A DNA stretch of 64,000 nt from Prostheceraeus crozeri (taxonomy: Eukaryota > Platyhelminthes > Polycladida > Euryleptidae): assembly GCA_907163375.1 (NCBI GenBank), contig CAJQUW010006794.1, positions 1-64,000 on the forward strand, read 5' to 3'. The position numbers and the translations under genes are program-made. Position 1 is the first letter of the stretch; every line of letters begins with the position of its first letter. Below the pieces are notes generated by a model that did not search any database, was not told the origin of the DNA, and saw only the letters and a program-made list of their open reading frames with translations. This document shows positions 1-11,075 of the stretch, one piece after another.

Positions 1-24
1 TAGAAACTCATTTATGTTGCTCAT
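1..24 (-). CDS. Adenain-like cysteine protease, first 8 codons only
   Basis: The reverse strand begins ATG at base 24 and reads MSNINEFL, identical to the first eight residues of the complete protease gene at 41,902. The gene runs off the left edge of the window, so its state cannot be judged. It points inward from the Polinton end, as in the complete copy. Confidence 0.75.
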
Positions 25-135
25 TTTATAATAAAAAAATTTCTTAAGGGACCCCTAGAAGTCAGAAGGGAGGGGGTAGTAGAACTACGTTCATATGATA
101 ACGAAGGATATATTCTTGCAGTTTCTTCCATTTTT

Positions 136-648
136 AAAGAAATATTATTAGACACATAATTTTAGTTATCTCATATTTTAAAAACCTGAAAAAAGGATTT
201 AAAAGATGTTTTTAAAAATACCAATTTTTTTTGATGTTGTGGCTTGGAACGGTCATGATTTTAAGGGGGTGAAAATTGTAATTCTCAAATTTTGAGATTC
301 TTAACTTATATGATTTTCGGTGTCCTTGAACGGTCATGATTTGAGCAATGAAAAATGTCATAATCACAAATTTGAGATTTTGAAAAATTTGAAAAATTGG
401 GTATTTTTAAAAACACCCAAATTTATGAATTTAGGTCTTCATAACCTGAAAAAGGGTTCAAATTCATGAATTTATGTCGTTTTTAAAAATACCGATTTTT
501 CAAAAAATGGTACTTTTTAAATGGTCTAAATTTATGAATTTAGGTCTTAAAAACCTGAAAAAGGGTTCAAATTCATGAATTTATGTCGTTTTTAAAAATA
601 CCATTTTTTGAATTTGTCTTGTCCTCAAACGGTCTTTTACCCATTACT
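136..648. repeat. Polinton terminal inverted repeat (second copy)
   Basis: About 510 bp nearly identical to the right terminal repeat of the complete Polinton and, in reverse complement, to its left one. Its inner edge resembles the left repeat of the complete copy more than the right one. Confidence 0.9.
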
Positions 649-1820
649 AACTAGTACCGAAACTTAAGCTTAATACAAGCAAATTATTTATCCTCGTGCA
701 TATGGCTGTCACTGTCTTGATGTCAACTTTTTCCGTCAAACACAAGTACAGAGACAGCAGTGCATGCAGAGCTTGTAATAATTGAGGGAATACCGTATTT
801 CTTTGAATATGAGACGCCAATGAATAAGGGACGCCCTCGAATAAGAGACGCATCCGTGAGATCCGTTAAAAAAATTAATAAGAGACGCATGTACAAAAAA
901 TAGACTGCTATAGATATATTACATGCAGGCTATTGTAATGTGGTAGCTACATCCGCCTGAGCGATTATTTGGCCTACCTTATCTTAGTAAAATAAGTCAG
1001 TCTACTAGTAAATATCGGGTATCATGACCAATATTGTATAATATATAAGGCTTGTTGTTGTTGTACATGCAGTACATGCATGTTGTGCATACGTGCATGC
1101 AGGCCTACTTAAGGTTACTTCATCTACCATTTAAGGAGGTATTATACGGTAGCTTCCTTTGCATTTGGTGTCATGTACCGGTCGGTAACTTTTGCTGTAA
1201 ATACTACTTGATTATCGGTATTTTCGTTTCGGTAAATTCAGATGTAGTCTACATGTATAGTGGCCAACATGTACTGGTATATGAATGTATTAGATGAGTC
1301 TACAAGATGTGCTACTACAAACCATAAAACTCCTTTCATTTCCAAAATATCTGAATTATGATAAAGCGTATATATATGAAAGAAAAATTACTGGCGAAAT
1401 TTACCCATGACAGGCCTAAGTGAGGAATGCAAAGGTTACCTAAGAGAATAGTAGCAAAAAACTAAGACATCTTTTTCTAATGAAAGAATGAAAACTTGAA
1501 CATTTGATAAATAAGAGACGCCCTTGAAAAGAGACGCCCCTGTCTGGTAGAGACTGGAGAATAACCGCGTGAAGCAACATCAACAAGATGGGAGGAGCCT
1601 AGTCGCATGCATTCAACTTAAAGCGACATTTGATAAACTTTCATCGAAAATGATTGATAATGGATGCAGCAATGATCGCTAAAGATAGGTTCAGGTAAGC
1701 CTATATAATGATCTATGATGTAGGTCACCAACTTTTTTTTAAAAAAAACCAGGCTTTACATACTTGCCACACGGAGTCACAGTCGGAGTCCTATCAAAAT
1801 GATAGGATTCAGCATCCCTG
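649..1820 (-). mobile_element. hAT-type non-autonomous element, interrupted by the second Polinton
   Basis: The right end (1,770-1,820, ending in a reversed CAGGGATGC-type terminus) and two internal blocks (about 655-790 and 1,550-1,770) match, inverted, the complete 754-bp element at 11,076-11,829. The bases right after the Polinton end match the interior of that element across an ACTAG site, so the Polinton inserted inside it. The middle is longer than in the 11-kb copy and contains several AATAAGAGACGC-like short repeats. No transposase is present. Confidence 0.75.
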
Positions 1821-2440
1821 CTTTACAGAATGATGTCATTCTGTGACTACACGAATCTGCGCGTCTGCGTAGTTCTACCCGGTTCCTCTTCTTGTCAGAT
1901 GGGATCAAAGAAAAACTCACATTGATCCAATGGGACGCAGATTGATGTGTTCGGTAAACCTGAGTTTTCTCTTTTTCTCTAATTGAGAGAAAAGTGTGAG
2001 ATTTAGTGCCATAGTTTTTGCTTGGAGTTTCTTATCATGCTCATCTACTTTTGTCAATGAAGTCAAATGCATTCAGAATAAGTAAGCGCTCTAGTAGAGG
2101 CAAGCATAGCATTTTGGCCAACTTTTACCACATTCAGCCGTCTTCTCGCATACATGACCGATTACAAACATTATAATATCAAGAATGCGCATGAGAAATG
2201 AAGACACTCCAGGCAAAAATTATGGCTTTAGGCAAGTTCACTGCATAAATCAGAGAAATCATAGAACATCTCATTTTGCCGACAACTTTAATCTGCTTCC
2301 CATTAACTCGACAGACTCATCGATTCGTAGTAGCCATAGGGTGCATATGGATCTACAGAAACAAATGGAATTTTGGGATGTTTCACCCTCCGAAACTAGC
2401 AAGTTGACAGGAAGTTTAGCTGAAGATTTTTTCTGATGCT
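1821..2440. repeat. Diverged copy of the palindromic repeat seen near 53 kb
   Basis: Blocks such as CCTCTTCTTGTCAG followed by GATCAAAGAAAAA and GGGACGCAGATTGA occur here and in the left arm at 53.04-53.11 kb. The stretch near 2,320-2,350 resembles the right arm near 53.55 kb. The copy is old and has no credible coding sequence. Confidence 0.5.
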
Positions 2441-4540
2441 GGTGACAATCTACAAATTAAAAATAACGAGAACAAATAACTCGTGAGCGAATTTAGGAAG
2501 AAAAAGTCGTGAAAAATTAGACGAATAGAATAGAAAATTCTTAATAAACTGGCAAAAAATTCATGTGGATGTTCTACAGCATGAGCCTACTTTCCTCTGT
2601 GAACCACAAATAATTCTTTCACAACGATTATTAATATTTGAAAATTAATGATATTAGAAGTGAAGTCACAAAATCGCCTGCACAATCGTTGAGAGGCATG
2701 CTGCAATATCACTCAGCTCTCGATCCTTTGCAATGTATTACAAAGATCAATCATGCAAAAAATAGGAACGAGAATCAAAAATCTGTGGTGATCAGATCAT
2801 GTATTTAAAATTTCTTTCATGCCGTCTACATGCTTTGGTAGCGGTTCAACTAACTCAGCGACTACGCTTATTACGTATACTTGAGCAAATTTTGGATCAT
2901 GATAAACTACGACAGGTTTTATATTTTATAATTGAATGCGTTTTTCTTTTTGCTGCTCTGTTTTTGCATGTTCAACATGAGCTGACAAAATATTGTGAAA
3001 TATTTGTTTCGACAATCGAACGGAACAATCTGTTTCAAAAGCTGCGGATGCGCCTACTCGAACAGTGATCTTAATTGGAAGAATGAAGCATTCGGTCCCA
3101 GTTCATTAATGCTTCAGCTAAGGATCATGCGCTAAATTCACTTTGCGGTACGACTGGTGGTCGCTATGTTGTCCTTTTTAGAAAACCAACAGACACACAA
3201 ACTGTTTCTCTCTATTTTGCTGAAGAATTGCTGCATACACGAACACTGCAACATCATGAATTTCTATTATAAATTGTTAATATTCGTCCTCATTCTTGTG
3301 AATGCGCTCTGATCTCCATTTTCTGTTGAATAAATTTCTAAGGACAGAGAGGCCTTGAACTTAGAGAGGACAATAGCGTAAATGCATTTTCATGATTTCT
3401 ATGCGAGTCGTTACGTTTGACAGAATCAAAGTCGTGAAGCCATTATGACACGTTCCAGCAAGCTACTCTTGCTACTGATTCAATTTTTAGGCCTCTATAT
3501 GCTATTGTCAATGTTATAAAGTACATTTGAAAATCCCTATTCCTTTCTTTGTCCATGCATTAAAAGGTGGCATAGATGAAACACTCGGAGCTTGCGCTGA
3601 CAGGACAAAACTTTATGATTCTTCATGGACACATGGAATGAATTTTGCACTATTTTGACTTCAATTTTCTACGACCTTTTTGGCGTAGAGAGATTCCATT
3701 TTCTCGAATTTCTTTTCATTCATGCTATTTTAGGTACTCAAAATAGATGGGCAAAATGAGAAAAAAATCTTGAGAAAACAAGATAACTGCTGCACTTTCA
3801 TGGAATTTTTACTAAATGTAATTAAATTGTAACTGATTTGTAGCTACTTGCAACTAAAAGTAAATTTCAGTTCAAAACAATATACCTGTGATTAAACATT
3901 TTAACAGGAAAAAAGAGAAATCTGTTCGACGTGAAAACAGAAGCCTTTCTCATCGAAGACAGACAATGTTTATTGTATACAATCTTATGATATCACCATT
4001 TGTGTACACTAATGTAGATTTTTCAAGCAAATTATCAAATAAAACTTTATTCGGAATAGTGAAAAGTTGTAGTACAAACATTTCTTTCCCCAACCATATC
4101 AAAAATTCGTGCAGAAACTTTAAGATAGTCTAAGACATTCATCAAAATATTTTTGACCTTCTATTTCATATCCATGTACTTGTTTATTTACGTAACCTAC
4201 ACAATTTTGTCGAAAAGGTCACAAATATCATGAGTTGCAATAATTATTCCACAGAAAATGTTTTATTTGCAAATAAAATTTTGTTCCATATTTTCCAACC
4301 GATATGAACTTTCACAGTTCTCTATTTTAGTTGACTTGATATAGCGAGATGCATCATTTTTTTAAAACGACGCATGATAAATTATGAAGATACATGTTTA
4401 CAATTGCAGGTGACGAACCATCTCAATTTAAACTAATAAATACTATTTGGCTTCATAGTTCTTCAAACTAAAATTCTGCTTACTTTAAACTACCAAAAGC
4501 GAATGAAGAAAACATTACAACATTGTGATGAACTTAAACA
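2441..4540. other. No gene recognised
   Basis: AT-rich sequence with only short chance open frames and no clear repeat structure. It is the upstream region of the first PAN-type gene, so distal regulatory sequence may lie here, but none can be identified. Confidence 0.4.
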
Positions 4541-4547
4541 ATATCAT

Positions 4548-4560
4548 AATCGTATTTAAA
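4548..4560 (+). promoter_or_regulatory. TATA-like core promoter box of PAN gene 1
   Basis: The motif AATCGTATTTAA lies about 45 bp before the ATG. The same box occurs at nearly the same distance before PAN genes 2 and 3, although much of the surrounding upstream DNA differs. Shared position and sequence in three paralogues argue for a core promoter element. Confidence 0.6.
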
Positions 4561-4596
4561 TCTAGTTTCAGCTCATCTGAGCAATAATTGTGAAAC

Positions 4597-5274
4597 ATGT
4601 TTTTGGTTCGCTTTATACTGTGTACAGGTGTGGTTTGTATTTGCAACGGCTTGAGGGTCGCTAGATTTGAGCGGCTTGGACAAACGTCATGCTCGACGTC
4701 ATTAGACCTATTGCATATGTCACTGAAGGGGATATCAAATCTGCAATGTGCCAAGCATTGTGATCAATATGCTAATGACTGCCAGGGATTCATGTTTGAC
4801 CGACAGACCCGAAACTGCCAACTCTATTCAGGTAAAGTGAAGACAAGTAACATTGGCAAGTGCCCGTTTTACTACCGTATGACACGATCCTCAAATCCAA
4901 AGGAGACTTGCCCAGTGGAAGTTGTCGATAGATGCAATTTCTGCCAGACAGGGCCACAAAATGAGCTTCAAATCAGATTCAAAGGAATAAATAGTCTAGT
5001 TGTTTGCAGGCTGGTATTAACAGTGGAAGATAGCACAATAGTTAAACATGTGAAACAATTCTGTTCAAAAATGTCCATGTCCACTCCCGTCAACAGCAAT
5101 ACAATGAGAAAGGCTTTGTTTTCATGTGCGATGCGTCATTTTCGTCATATCAAGCATCCCATTTTCCTCAGCTCTACCAGAGCGGCCATCATAATCTCTG
5201 GAATTATTTGGCCAATCGTGACATCTGTGCAACCACATTATTTAGTTCATCCATTGTGCTGTAACGCACTTTAG
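4597..5274 (+). CDS. Small secreted PAN/apple-like Cys-rich protein, paralogue 1
   Basis: Single-exon reading frame of 225 residues. The first ~19 residues form a hydrophobic signal peptide ending near a CNG. Residues ~50-90 hold a PAN/apple-type pattern: CAKHC, then C-x-GFMFD, then a Cys followed by QLY. The C-terminal half has about eight more cysteines and resembles no family I recognise. Two paralogues at 50.2 and 55.5 kb share the Cys spacing and the promoter box. The expected role is extracellular binding (PAN domains bind proteins or carbohydrates); the ligand is unknown. No intron is needed because the whole reading frame aligns with its paralogues. A 75-bp piece of the coding region is repeated 401 bp downstream. 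Confidence 0.8.
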   Translation: MFLVRFILCTGVVCICNGLRVARFERLGQTSCSTSLDLLHMSLKGISNLQCAKHCDQYANDCQGFMFDRQTRNCQLYSGKVKTSNIGKCPFYYRMTRSSNPKETCPVEVVDRCNFCQTGPQNELQIRFKGINSLVVCRLVLTVEDSTIVKHVKQFCSKMSMSTPVNSNTMRKALFSCAMRHFRHIKHPIFLSSTRAAIIISGIIWPIVTSVQPHYLVHPLCCNAL

Positions 5275-5405
5275 GCCCGTTTGGGTGATATGCACAAGTC
5301 GACATTACTGTCATGCATGATGCAAAAATATAATAGAATTAATGCTCCGGAATGTTTTGAATGTCAACTTATTCCTTGTAAATCAGCAATGCAACCGGGT
5401 CACCA

Positions 5406-5480
5406 TGCAGGCTGGTATTAACAGTGGAAGATAGCACAATAGTTAAGCATGTGAAACAATTCTGTTCAAGAATGTCCATG
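5406..5480 (+). repeat. Partial duplicate of PAN gene 1 coding sequence
   Basis: Repeats 5,005-5,079 with only a few mismatches. It has no start and soon leaves the frame, so it is a fragment from local duplication and not a functional exon. Confidence 0.85.
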
Positions 5481-6275
5481 GATCACCGGATCAAGGAAAT
5501 CATATGGCGACCCGATTTTTTTCGTTATTGGGTTTTACTGCGCTTATAGCCCTATCGCAGCTTGTAGCTACATTGCGAAGTTAGGGTGAGTCATCCGTTA
5601 TACTAACTCAAAACTTGCAAATCATTAGATGATTTAAGAAGTAATTAAAGATAAACATTGTTCAACGGCTAATGAGAAGTGTGGCTTTGGTGTGTCGCAT
5701 AAGGCGTTTGTTGTAAAGGATTATATGTTGGATCATCAATAGTTGGCAAGTCTGCGAATGAGGCGCCATGAGATTGCGGGCTCGTCAAAGCCAGCTGTCT
5801 GGGAGACTACAAAGTGCTTGTTATTCTTTCTTTTGCTCCTAAGTAACACCTTATCTCCGAAAGTAAGAGGAGAGAAAATGTTTATTCATTTTGAACAAAA
5901 CACTTGTCGGTGCAGTATGTTCTGTGAATGTTGTTGAGATGCATCTCAACAATACGTTAGATTATGTGTTTTGCTCTTCGAGATAAGTTATATGGAAATA
6001 GAGATACTCAGAAAGAGATCTCATCAAGACGTCTTGCATACATGGTATAATAATCTATTAATTTATAGAAGTGAAATAACAAGCAGTCTATATAGTCAGT
6101 CTATATAAATAGTCAAAGTAGTCTATCAAACTTGTGTCTAAGAGACAGAAAAATAATGCCTGAATCACACAATTAAATATTTTGCTTATCTGCTTCGGTT
6201 TGCTAGAAGTGTAATTAATTCGAAATCGCCGGAATATCGAGGAACTTTGTTTCAAACATAAGGAATTGATTTGTA

Positions 6276-6413
6276 ATTATATAGAGTGGAAGCTTTCCCA
6301 AGTCAGATAGAAGACTTTTCTGTTCTACCGCGAGATCTTTCGGCCTACATCGTTCTCGCGGTAGAACAGAAAAGTCTTCTATCTGACTTGGGAAAGCTTC
6401 AACTCTATATAAT
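6276..6413. repeat. Near-perfect hairpin with 60-bp arms
   Basis: Arms 6,276-6,335 and 6,354-6,413 are reverse complements with one mismatch (6,288/6,401), separated by an 18-bp loop. A 12-bp direct repeat, ATCGAGGAACTT, lies at 6,236-6,247 and 6,412-6,423. Such fresh symmetry is typical of a recent foldback MITE insertion or a replication-slippage palindrome. Confidence 0.95.
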
Positions 6414-6417
6414 CGAG

Positions 6418-6590
6418 GAACTTATTCAATGGGCAAAAGGGAATTCCTAATACCTTACAGAGATAGGAAAAAAGTCGTACGTCGCTTGCGGATTAATGTG
6501 AGTTCAAGCAAAGTGCTTCGATTGCCAAAATTCCTTCAGATTCGAAGAATTCAGATCATTGCGCACAAGTTTTCTCCATAATGTTGGCCC
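6418..6590 (+). repeat. Left arm of a widely spaced inverted repeat
   Basis: About 165 bp matches the reverse complement of 9,310-9,475, with the shared blocks CGTCGCTTGCGGATT and CCTTCAGATTCGAAGAATTC. The arms are diverged and enclose a MITE, an unclassified repeat and a Tc1 element. Confidence 0.75.
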
Positions 6591-6711
6591 TTCCAATAAT
6601 AAAAAAAAGTAGCAGGCGTACGATAATTAGTTCACTTGATGATTTCACCATCGTCTTCTCATCATTCCTGACTGCAAAGTGCATACACTGAATCGAATGT
6701 TAACCAGACAA

Positions 6712-7035
6712 TGGGGCGATTTTTAAAACGAGGGCGAAGTTAAGCCGCGGCTCAATTCGCAGTTAGGCCACTGTCTATCAAACTTTCACTTAATAAAACA
6801 CGACTTTTAAAGCCGCGGGCTAACCCGCGGCTCACTCTCTCAGTCGCGGCTTTCGATTTTCTCTTTTTTTCGGTGTGGCTGATGTGTCAGAGATAGACCA
6901 CGGCTCAAAGGCACGACTTCGGTAGGCCGCGGTTCATCCTCGTTTTATAAATGCAAAGATGAGCCGTGGCCTAGTGAGGTCGAGGCCTTTCATGATCCGC
7001 GGCTTAACTTAGCCCTCGTTTTAAAAATCGGCCCA
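6712..7035. mobile_element. 324-bp MITE with imperfect terminal inverted repeats
   Basis: Ends TGGGGCGATTTTTAAAACGA and its near mirror AAAATCGGCCCA. The inverted repeats run about 40 bp through a GAAGTTAAGCCGCGG block, and the interior contains several further AGCCGCGG-like motifs. No open frame. Superfamily not assigned because no clear target duplication is visible. Confidence 0.75.
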
Positions 7036-7507
7036 TTTATGTGTGTTTTGTTGTGTGCGAAGTGATATCACAGCACACACGGCTCTCTCACTGGCTCTGG
7101 TGTCCTCTGCTGACAGCTTATTGCTCGAAAGAGCACAGCGTTTTCATTTTCTTAATACTGAGAATTTACCTGCATATTACCGGTTCGCGAAGACGGCCAC
7201 CAGAACCCATGTTCCACCTCGGTATGATGCTCAAAACCAATCAACGAGTAGGCTACACCCCTAGTCTCCCCTGAGTCGCTGCTCATGACCAAGTCTAAGA
7301 GTTCTCATGAAAGAAATATTTGATACACCTCAAGATTAGATCCAAGGTTCTTATCCACATATTCGTAAATGTACTCGCTAAAGGTAACTTACACTATTCG
7401 CAAAGCGTGTTTTTCTAACCATGCCTCACTTTACTCAATCATTGTCCCACTTACGCCTAAGAAAGACTTGTGGGAAAGTTCTTAGAATTTTGGTATTCTC
7501 AAAATCT

Positions 7508-7769
7508 ATAACCACAGAAATAGACAGTTCGCCTCTTCTTCTGTTTGACTAGAAAGGAAGTATTGGAACATGTAGCGTTAATGAAATGGCACAATTTGCT
7601 AACATAATGCCATAGCAATCGAACAATGAGCAGCCAGTTTAACATTAAACACGCCAAATTGTGCGAAATTTTGGTGACTGTTATCAACCGGATCACAAAG
7701 CAAAGAGACACAGACCATGTCAAGTTCTACAGAGAAGTTTGTGAACGTTTTTCGTGCGCCTGCCATCTA
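7508..7769 (+). repeat. Unclassified dispersed repeat, split by a Tc1 element
   Basis: Matches, inverted, the sequence around 15.78-15.83 and 16.68-16.89 kb, which is itself split by a hAT-type element. The open frame across it reads FNIKHAKLCEI and VKFYREVCERF, conserved between copies, so it may come from a coding relic. The family is not recognised. It continues at 9,302 after the Tc1 element. Confidence 0.6.
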
Positions 7770-9301
7770 CACTTGGCACAATTGAAAACGCACCACCTGT
7801 CAAATCCGTCAAATTGGTCGCTATACACGATTGATAAAGAATGGAGGACGCATTCTAACCGACATAGATATCTGTGCTACCGCCCGACGGCGGTCAGGGG
7901 TCTAATGACATGATTGACAGCTAATGTAAATGAATAGGACAAACTTTTAGTGATTAAGAAAAGAAATTATTAAACATAACATCTATACTTGTACAAGTTA
8001 ATAGCGGGTATAACCTCCGCGAGCAGTCAATAAGTCACTGATTCGTCGCGGCATTCTGAGGACGAGCCGTCTCAGAAAATTTTGAGGAATTTGTTGCCAA
8101 CACTGTCTCTTGTAATTCACGCAGTGTTTGCGGAGGCGGGTCCCGCTGCTGAACTTGGCGCTTCAGATAATCCCACACGTGCTCGATCGGGTTCATGTCC
8201 GGCGACCTTGATGGCCAGCGAAGAGTCCGTATCCCTAAGTTTTCCTTCAGCTGCGTCACATTGTATGCACGATGCGAAGGTGCGTTATCATCTTGCAGGA
8301 TCCAGTTGGCCACGTCTCCGAATGTTCGAGTCGCAAATGGAAGAAGATGCGTTTGCAGCAGTTCAGCATAACGCTCACCAGTCACGTTCGTGTTGAGCAC
8401 TACCAGTTCGGTCTTGCCCGTCAGGGTGATGCCTGCCCACACGTGAACGGATGGCCCCTGTTGCTGATGAGTAGGCTGGACGTGTTGCTGCAGCATCTCT
8501 TGGCGTGGCACACGCCAAACACGAATGCGGCCATCATTGCGGAACAGACGAAACCAACTTTCGTCAGTGAAGATGATACGTCTCCATTGTGGTAGTCTCC
8601 AGTGAACTCTTTGCATCGCCCACCGCTCTCTTCGTGCCACATGCGCAGGTGTTAATCTGGGACATTTGCGCATCTTCCTTGAGCGAAGTCCTTGCTCTCA
8701 AAGCCGATTTCTTATGGTGCCCGAGCTCAGGATGTTGCCTCTGCGACTTCTTTCGCCTCACATCAGTCGTAGCAGAGTTGCGGGGAGTGTGGGATTGCCT
8801 CGCACCATTCTGAGCAATCGCCGGTCAGCTCTGGCAGTTGTGTGACGAACTGCACCAACGCCAGCATGTGCCACGGTACCATTTGCTCTCGCTTTCTTGA
8901 GAAGTCGGGCAATCGTCGTATGCGAAGGACCGAAATGTCGTCCGACTGCCCGAAGGGACATTCCAGCGTCAAGCATGCCAATAGCACGCCATCTTTCGGC
9001 ATCAGACATTTGACGCACCATCTTAAGATTTTTCACAAAACCGTCATTTCCCATAATAAGTCGTTAATTTTATACTTGATGATCGAAGTTCAATTTGAAC
9101 ACATGCTTGCTAAGTAATTCGGTAATAATAATGCTTGCTTCAGTAATTCAGTCTGAACAATTACGCAATCCCGCCACCAGACCACCGTCGTGCAGATATC
9201 TATGTCAATTAGCGTGCGTCCTTCATTCCATATTCAATCGAAGCGATTTACTTCGAATTAGCTGGATTTGACAGGTGGTGCGTTTTCAATTGTGCTAAGT
9301 G
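7770..9301 (-). mobile_element. Tc1-type DNA transposon, decayed
   Basis: Long imperfect terminal inverted repeats of about 150-200 bp start CACTTGGCACAATTGAAAAC on the left, with the mirror CAATTGTGCTAAGTG on the right. The element is flanked by TA on both sides (7,768-7,769 and 9,302-9,303), the standard target of this superfamily. Length 1,532 bp is normal. The encoded transposase is broken. Confidence 0.9.
7998..9054 (-). pseudogene. Tc1-type transposase (DD34E), broken
   Basis: Cut-and-paste transposase. The N-terminal part (MSDAERWRAIGMLDAGMSLR) is a paired-like helix-turn-helix. The DDE core shows FTDESWF, LQDDNAPSHRA and DMNPIEHVW, the two aspartates and the glutamate of the DD34E catalytic triad. 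Two in-frame TGA stops lie between about 8,680 and 8,760, each where CGA (Arg) would fit, as expected from CpG decay. A one-base frameshift near 8,095 disturbs the last ~30 codons, after which the other frame ends GGYTRY. Length (~350 codons) is normal for the family. Confidence 0.9.
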
Positions 9302-9309
9302 TATATTAA

Positions 9310-9475
9310 TAATGATCAGAGGATCCAACATTATCGAGAAAACTATTGCGCAATGATGTGAATTCTTCGAATCTGAAGGAATCGTGGCGATCGGAGCATT
9401 TTGAAGGAATTCACAGCAATCCGCAAGCGACGCACGAATATTTTTCCATCTCTGTAAGGCATTAAAAATTTATTT
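9310..9475 (-). repeat. Right arm of the spaced inverted repeat
   Basis: Mirror of 6,418-6,590; see that entry. It begins directly outside the Tc1 target site. Confidence 0.75.
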
Positions 9476-9479
9476 TTGC

Positions 9480-11060
9480 CAACTTAGTATGTTCCTGCAT
9501 GTGCCATCGTTTTGAATCAGTTTGCACTTCTAACTACATTAAGTGATGCGGTTAAACAATCTAATTTTGTGTCTATAACAGACTGACAGACTGTATACAT
9601 TCCTTTATTAATAAATACTAAAAGTCAATGTATGCCGATAAAATAGTAAAAATACTACATCGCTTTTCTTATATATAGACTTAAATTGCTTTTTGCACTA
9701 CCTTCATTTTTTAAAAAATTCTTATGAAAATACATTTGTTGGCTAGCATTGTTTGGAAATTTTCCTCTAAAATTTGCTAATAATAACGATGCTAGAAGAC
9801 AGAACCATCTAATATGATCGCTGACATTTCTGCGAAAATTTTGGGAAGTGATAATAACTGTAAATTTGTGTTATGATTTTCAATCATAGATTTAAGTAAA
9901 TGAATCTGAAGGAACAAGTATTTGCATTATTTGACATTAAGTGTAAAATATTAAAAATAAAGTGAACTGAATGAATCTTCGCCCCTCTGGCGAATTTTTT
10001 GAAGATCTTTTAAAACAATCTAGTTGCTTACTTTCTAAGTGTTATGCAACCTTTGACGGAAGGATGATCAATTTGGAACAATACTTTTGGAGTGAGAGCA
10101 CTTTTAAAATTGGAATGTTTGGAATATTTTGGCTGATTTCGGCATGTATTGACTTCCAATGTATATTGTGGCATCAATTCTTGCTGAAATAAGTTGCGAT
10201 TACATAAAGGATTCTTCTTATTTATATATAGAGATATTCACAAACGCAAAATTCTGAATTTGAAATTATATAGGTCTTATGGTATCTTGAAATTTATAAT
10301 TTCAAATATGATTTTTTCACTATTTTTGCACTTTTTAGTTCTTCATCTGATCAGAAATTATTAAAATTTTTCAGAATCATATTGGTTTTAGCCTCAGTTT
10401 CTCGATAAAATTCATCGAATTTGATTGTTTCTTCACCTGCAGAAACTAAATACTAAAATGTGCGATGTTAGTGATATTTGAGTTGAACTAAAAGTTTGAA
10501 TTATTTGACCTTTGACCTCATCTAATACAATAATGTATTCTCAGAGCGATTAATAATCATCGCTTTATTAACCACCTGAACTAGATCTTTCGATTAGTGT
10601 GTAGTTTATTAGTTTTAGTTGTCATTTTTCATTTCAAATAGTGATCGAATGGAAATTTGTGTTTAACATTGGCGGTTTTTGACCTTTTACCTTCACCTCA
10701 GCCCAGAGATGATCTTAGAAATAAAATTGATTATGTTTTTCTGAATCCACTTTCAATGCCTATTCAATTGATGTGTAGTTTGGCAAAATTGGTGCTATAG
10801 TTTGAGAGATCAGCAGTGGCGGGTGAAATTCGCCACCGCCCCTCCCCCCAGTGTGGCGAGGGTTAATCCCTATCATTCTGCTATTAAATACTGATGGCAG
10901 TTCAAACTTGGAATTCGATGAATTGGCCTGCTGAATCAAATAGAAAGAAAATTTAACAATTAGCACGTCTTATCTTAATACGAAACTTATATCTTATATT
11001 TAGCTTGGTGATATTAAAAAAATGTTGAAGGAAACAATTTCAAACACAATTTTATACCGT
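9480..11060. other. No gene recognised
   Basis: AT-rich DNA with only short chance open frames. No repeat family seen in this window matches here. Confidence 0.4.
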
Positions 11061-11075
11061 TCTTGAAATTAAAAG

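Larger units (their letters stand above)
1..648. mobile_element. Right end of a second Polinton/Maverick copy (truncated by window edge)
   Basis: This stretch matches the right end of the complete Polinton at 23-42.7 kb. It holds the start of the protease gene, a short subterminal stretch, then a terminal inverted repeat ending ...CCATTACT. The subterminal part (about 30-125) matches, in inverse orientation, two pieces that lie apart near the left end of the complete copy (about 25,535-25,590 and 25,757-25,790), so the two copies differ by rearrangement. The six bases after the end (AACTAG, 649-654) are the expected position of a 6-bp target duplication; the other end lies outside the window. 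Confidence is high because of the long near-identity. Confidence 0.9.

Noticed and set aside
2799-3068. 89-codon frame
   Set aside because: No motif, no repeats of it, no splice or promoter context; length expected by chance.
5758-5937. 59-codon frame with a hydrophobic stretch and a Cys-rich end, possible small secreted peptide
   Set aside because: The hydrophobic part is not N-terminal, there is no paralogue in the window, and no promoter box like those of the PAN genes.
8082-8813. Several long open frames on the plus strand
   Set aside because: They are antisense shadows of the Tc1 transposase; the catalytic motifs are on the minus strand.
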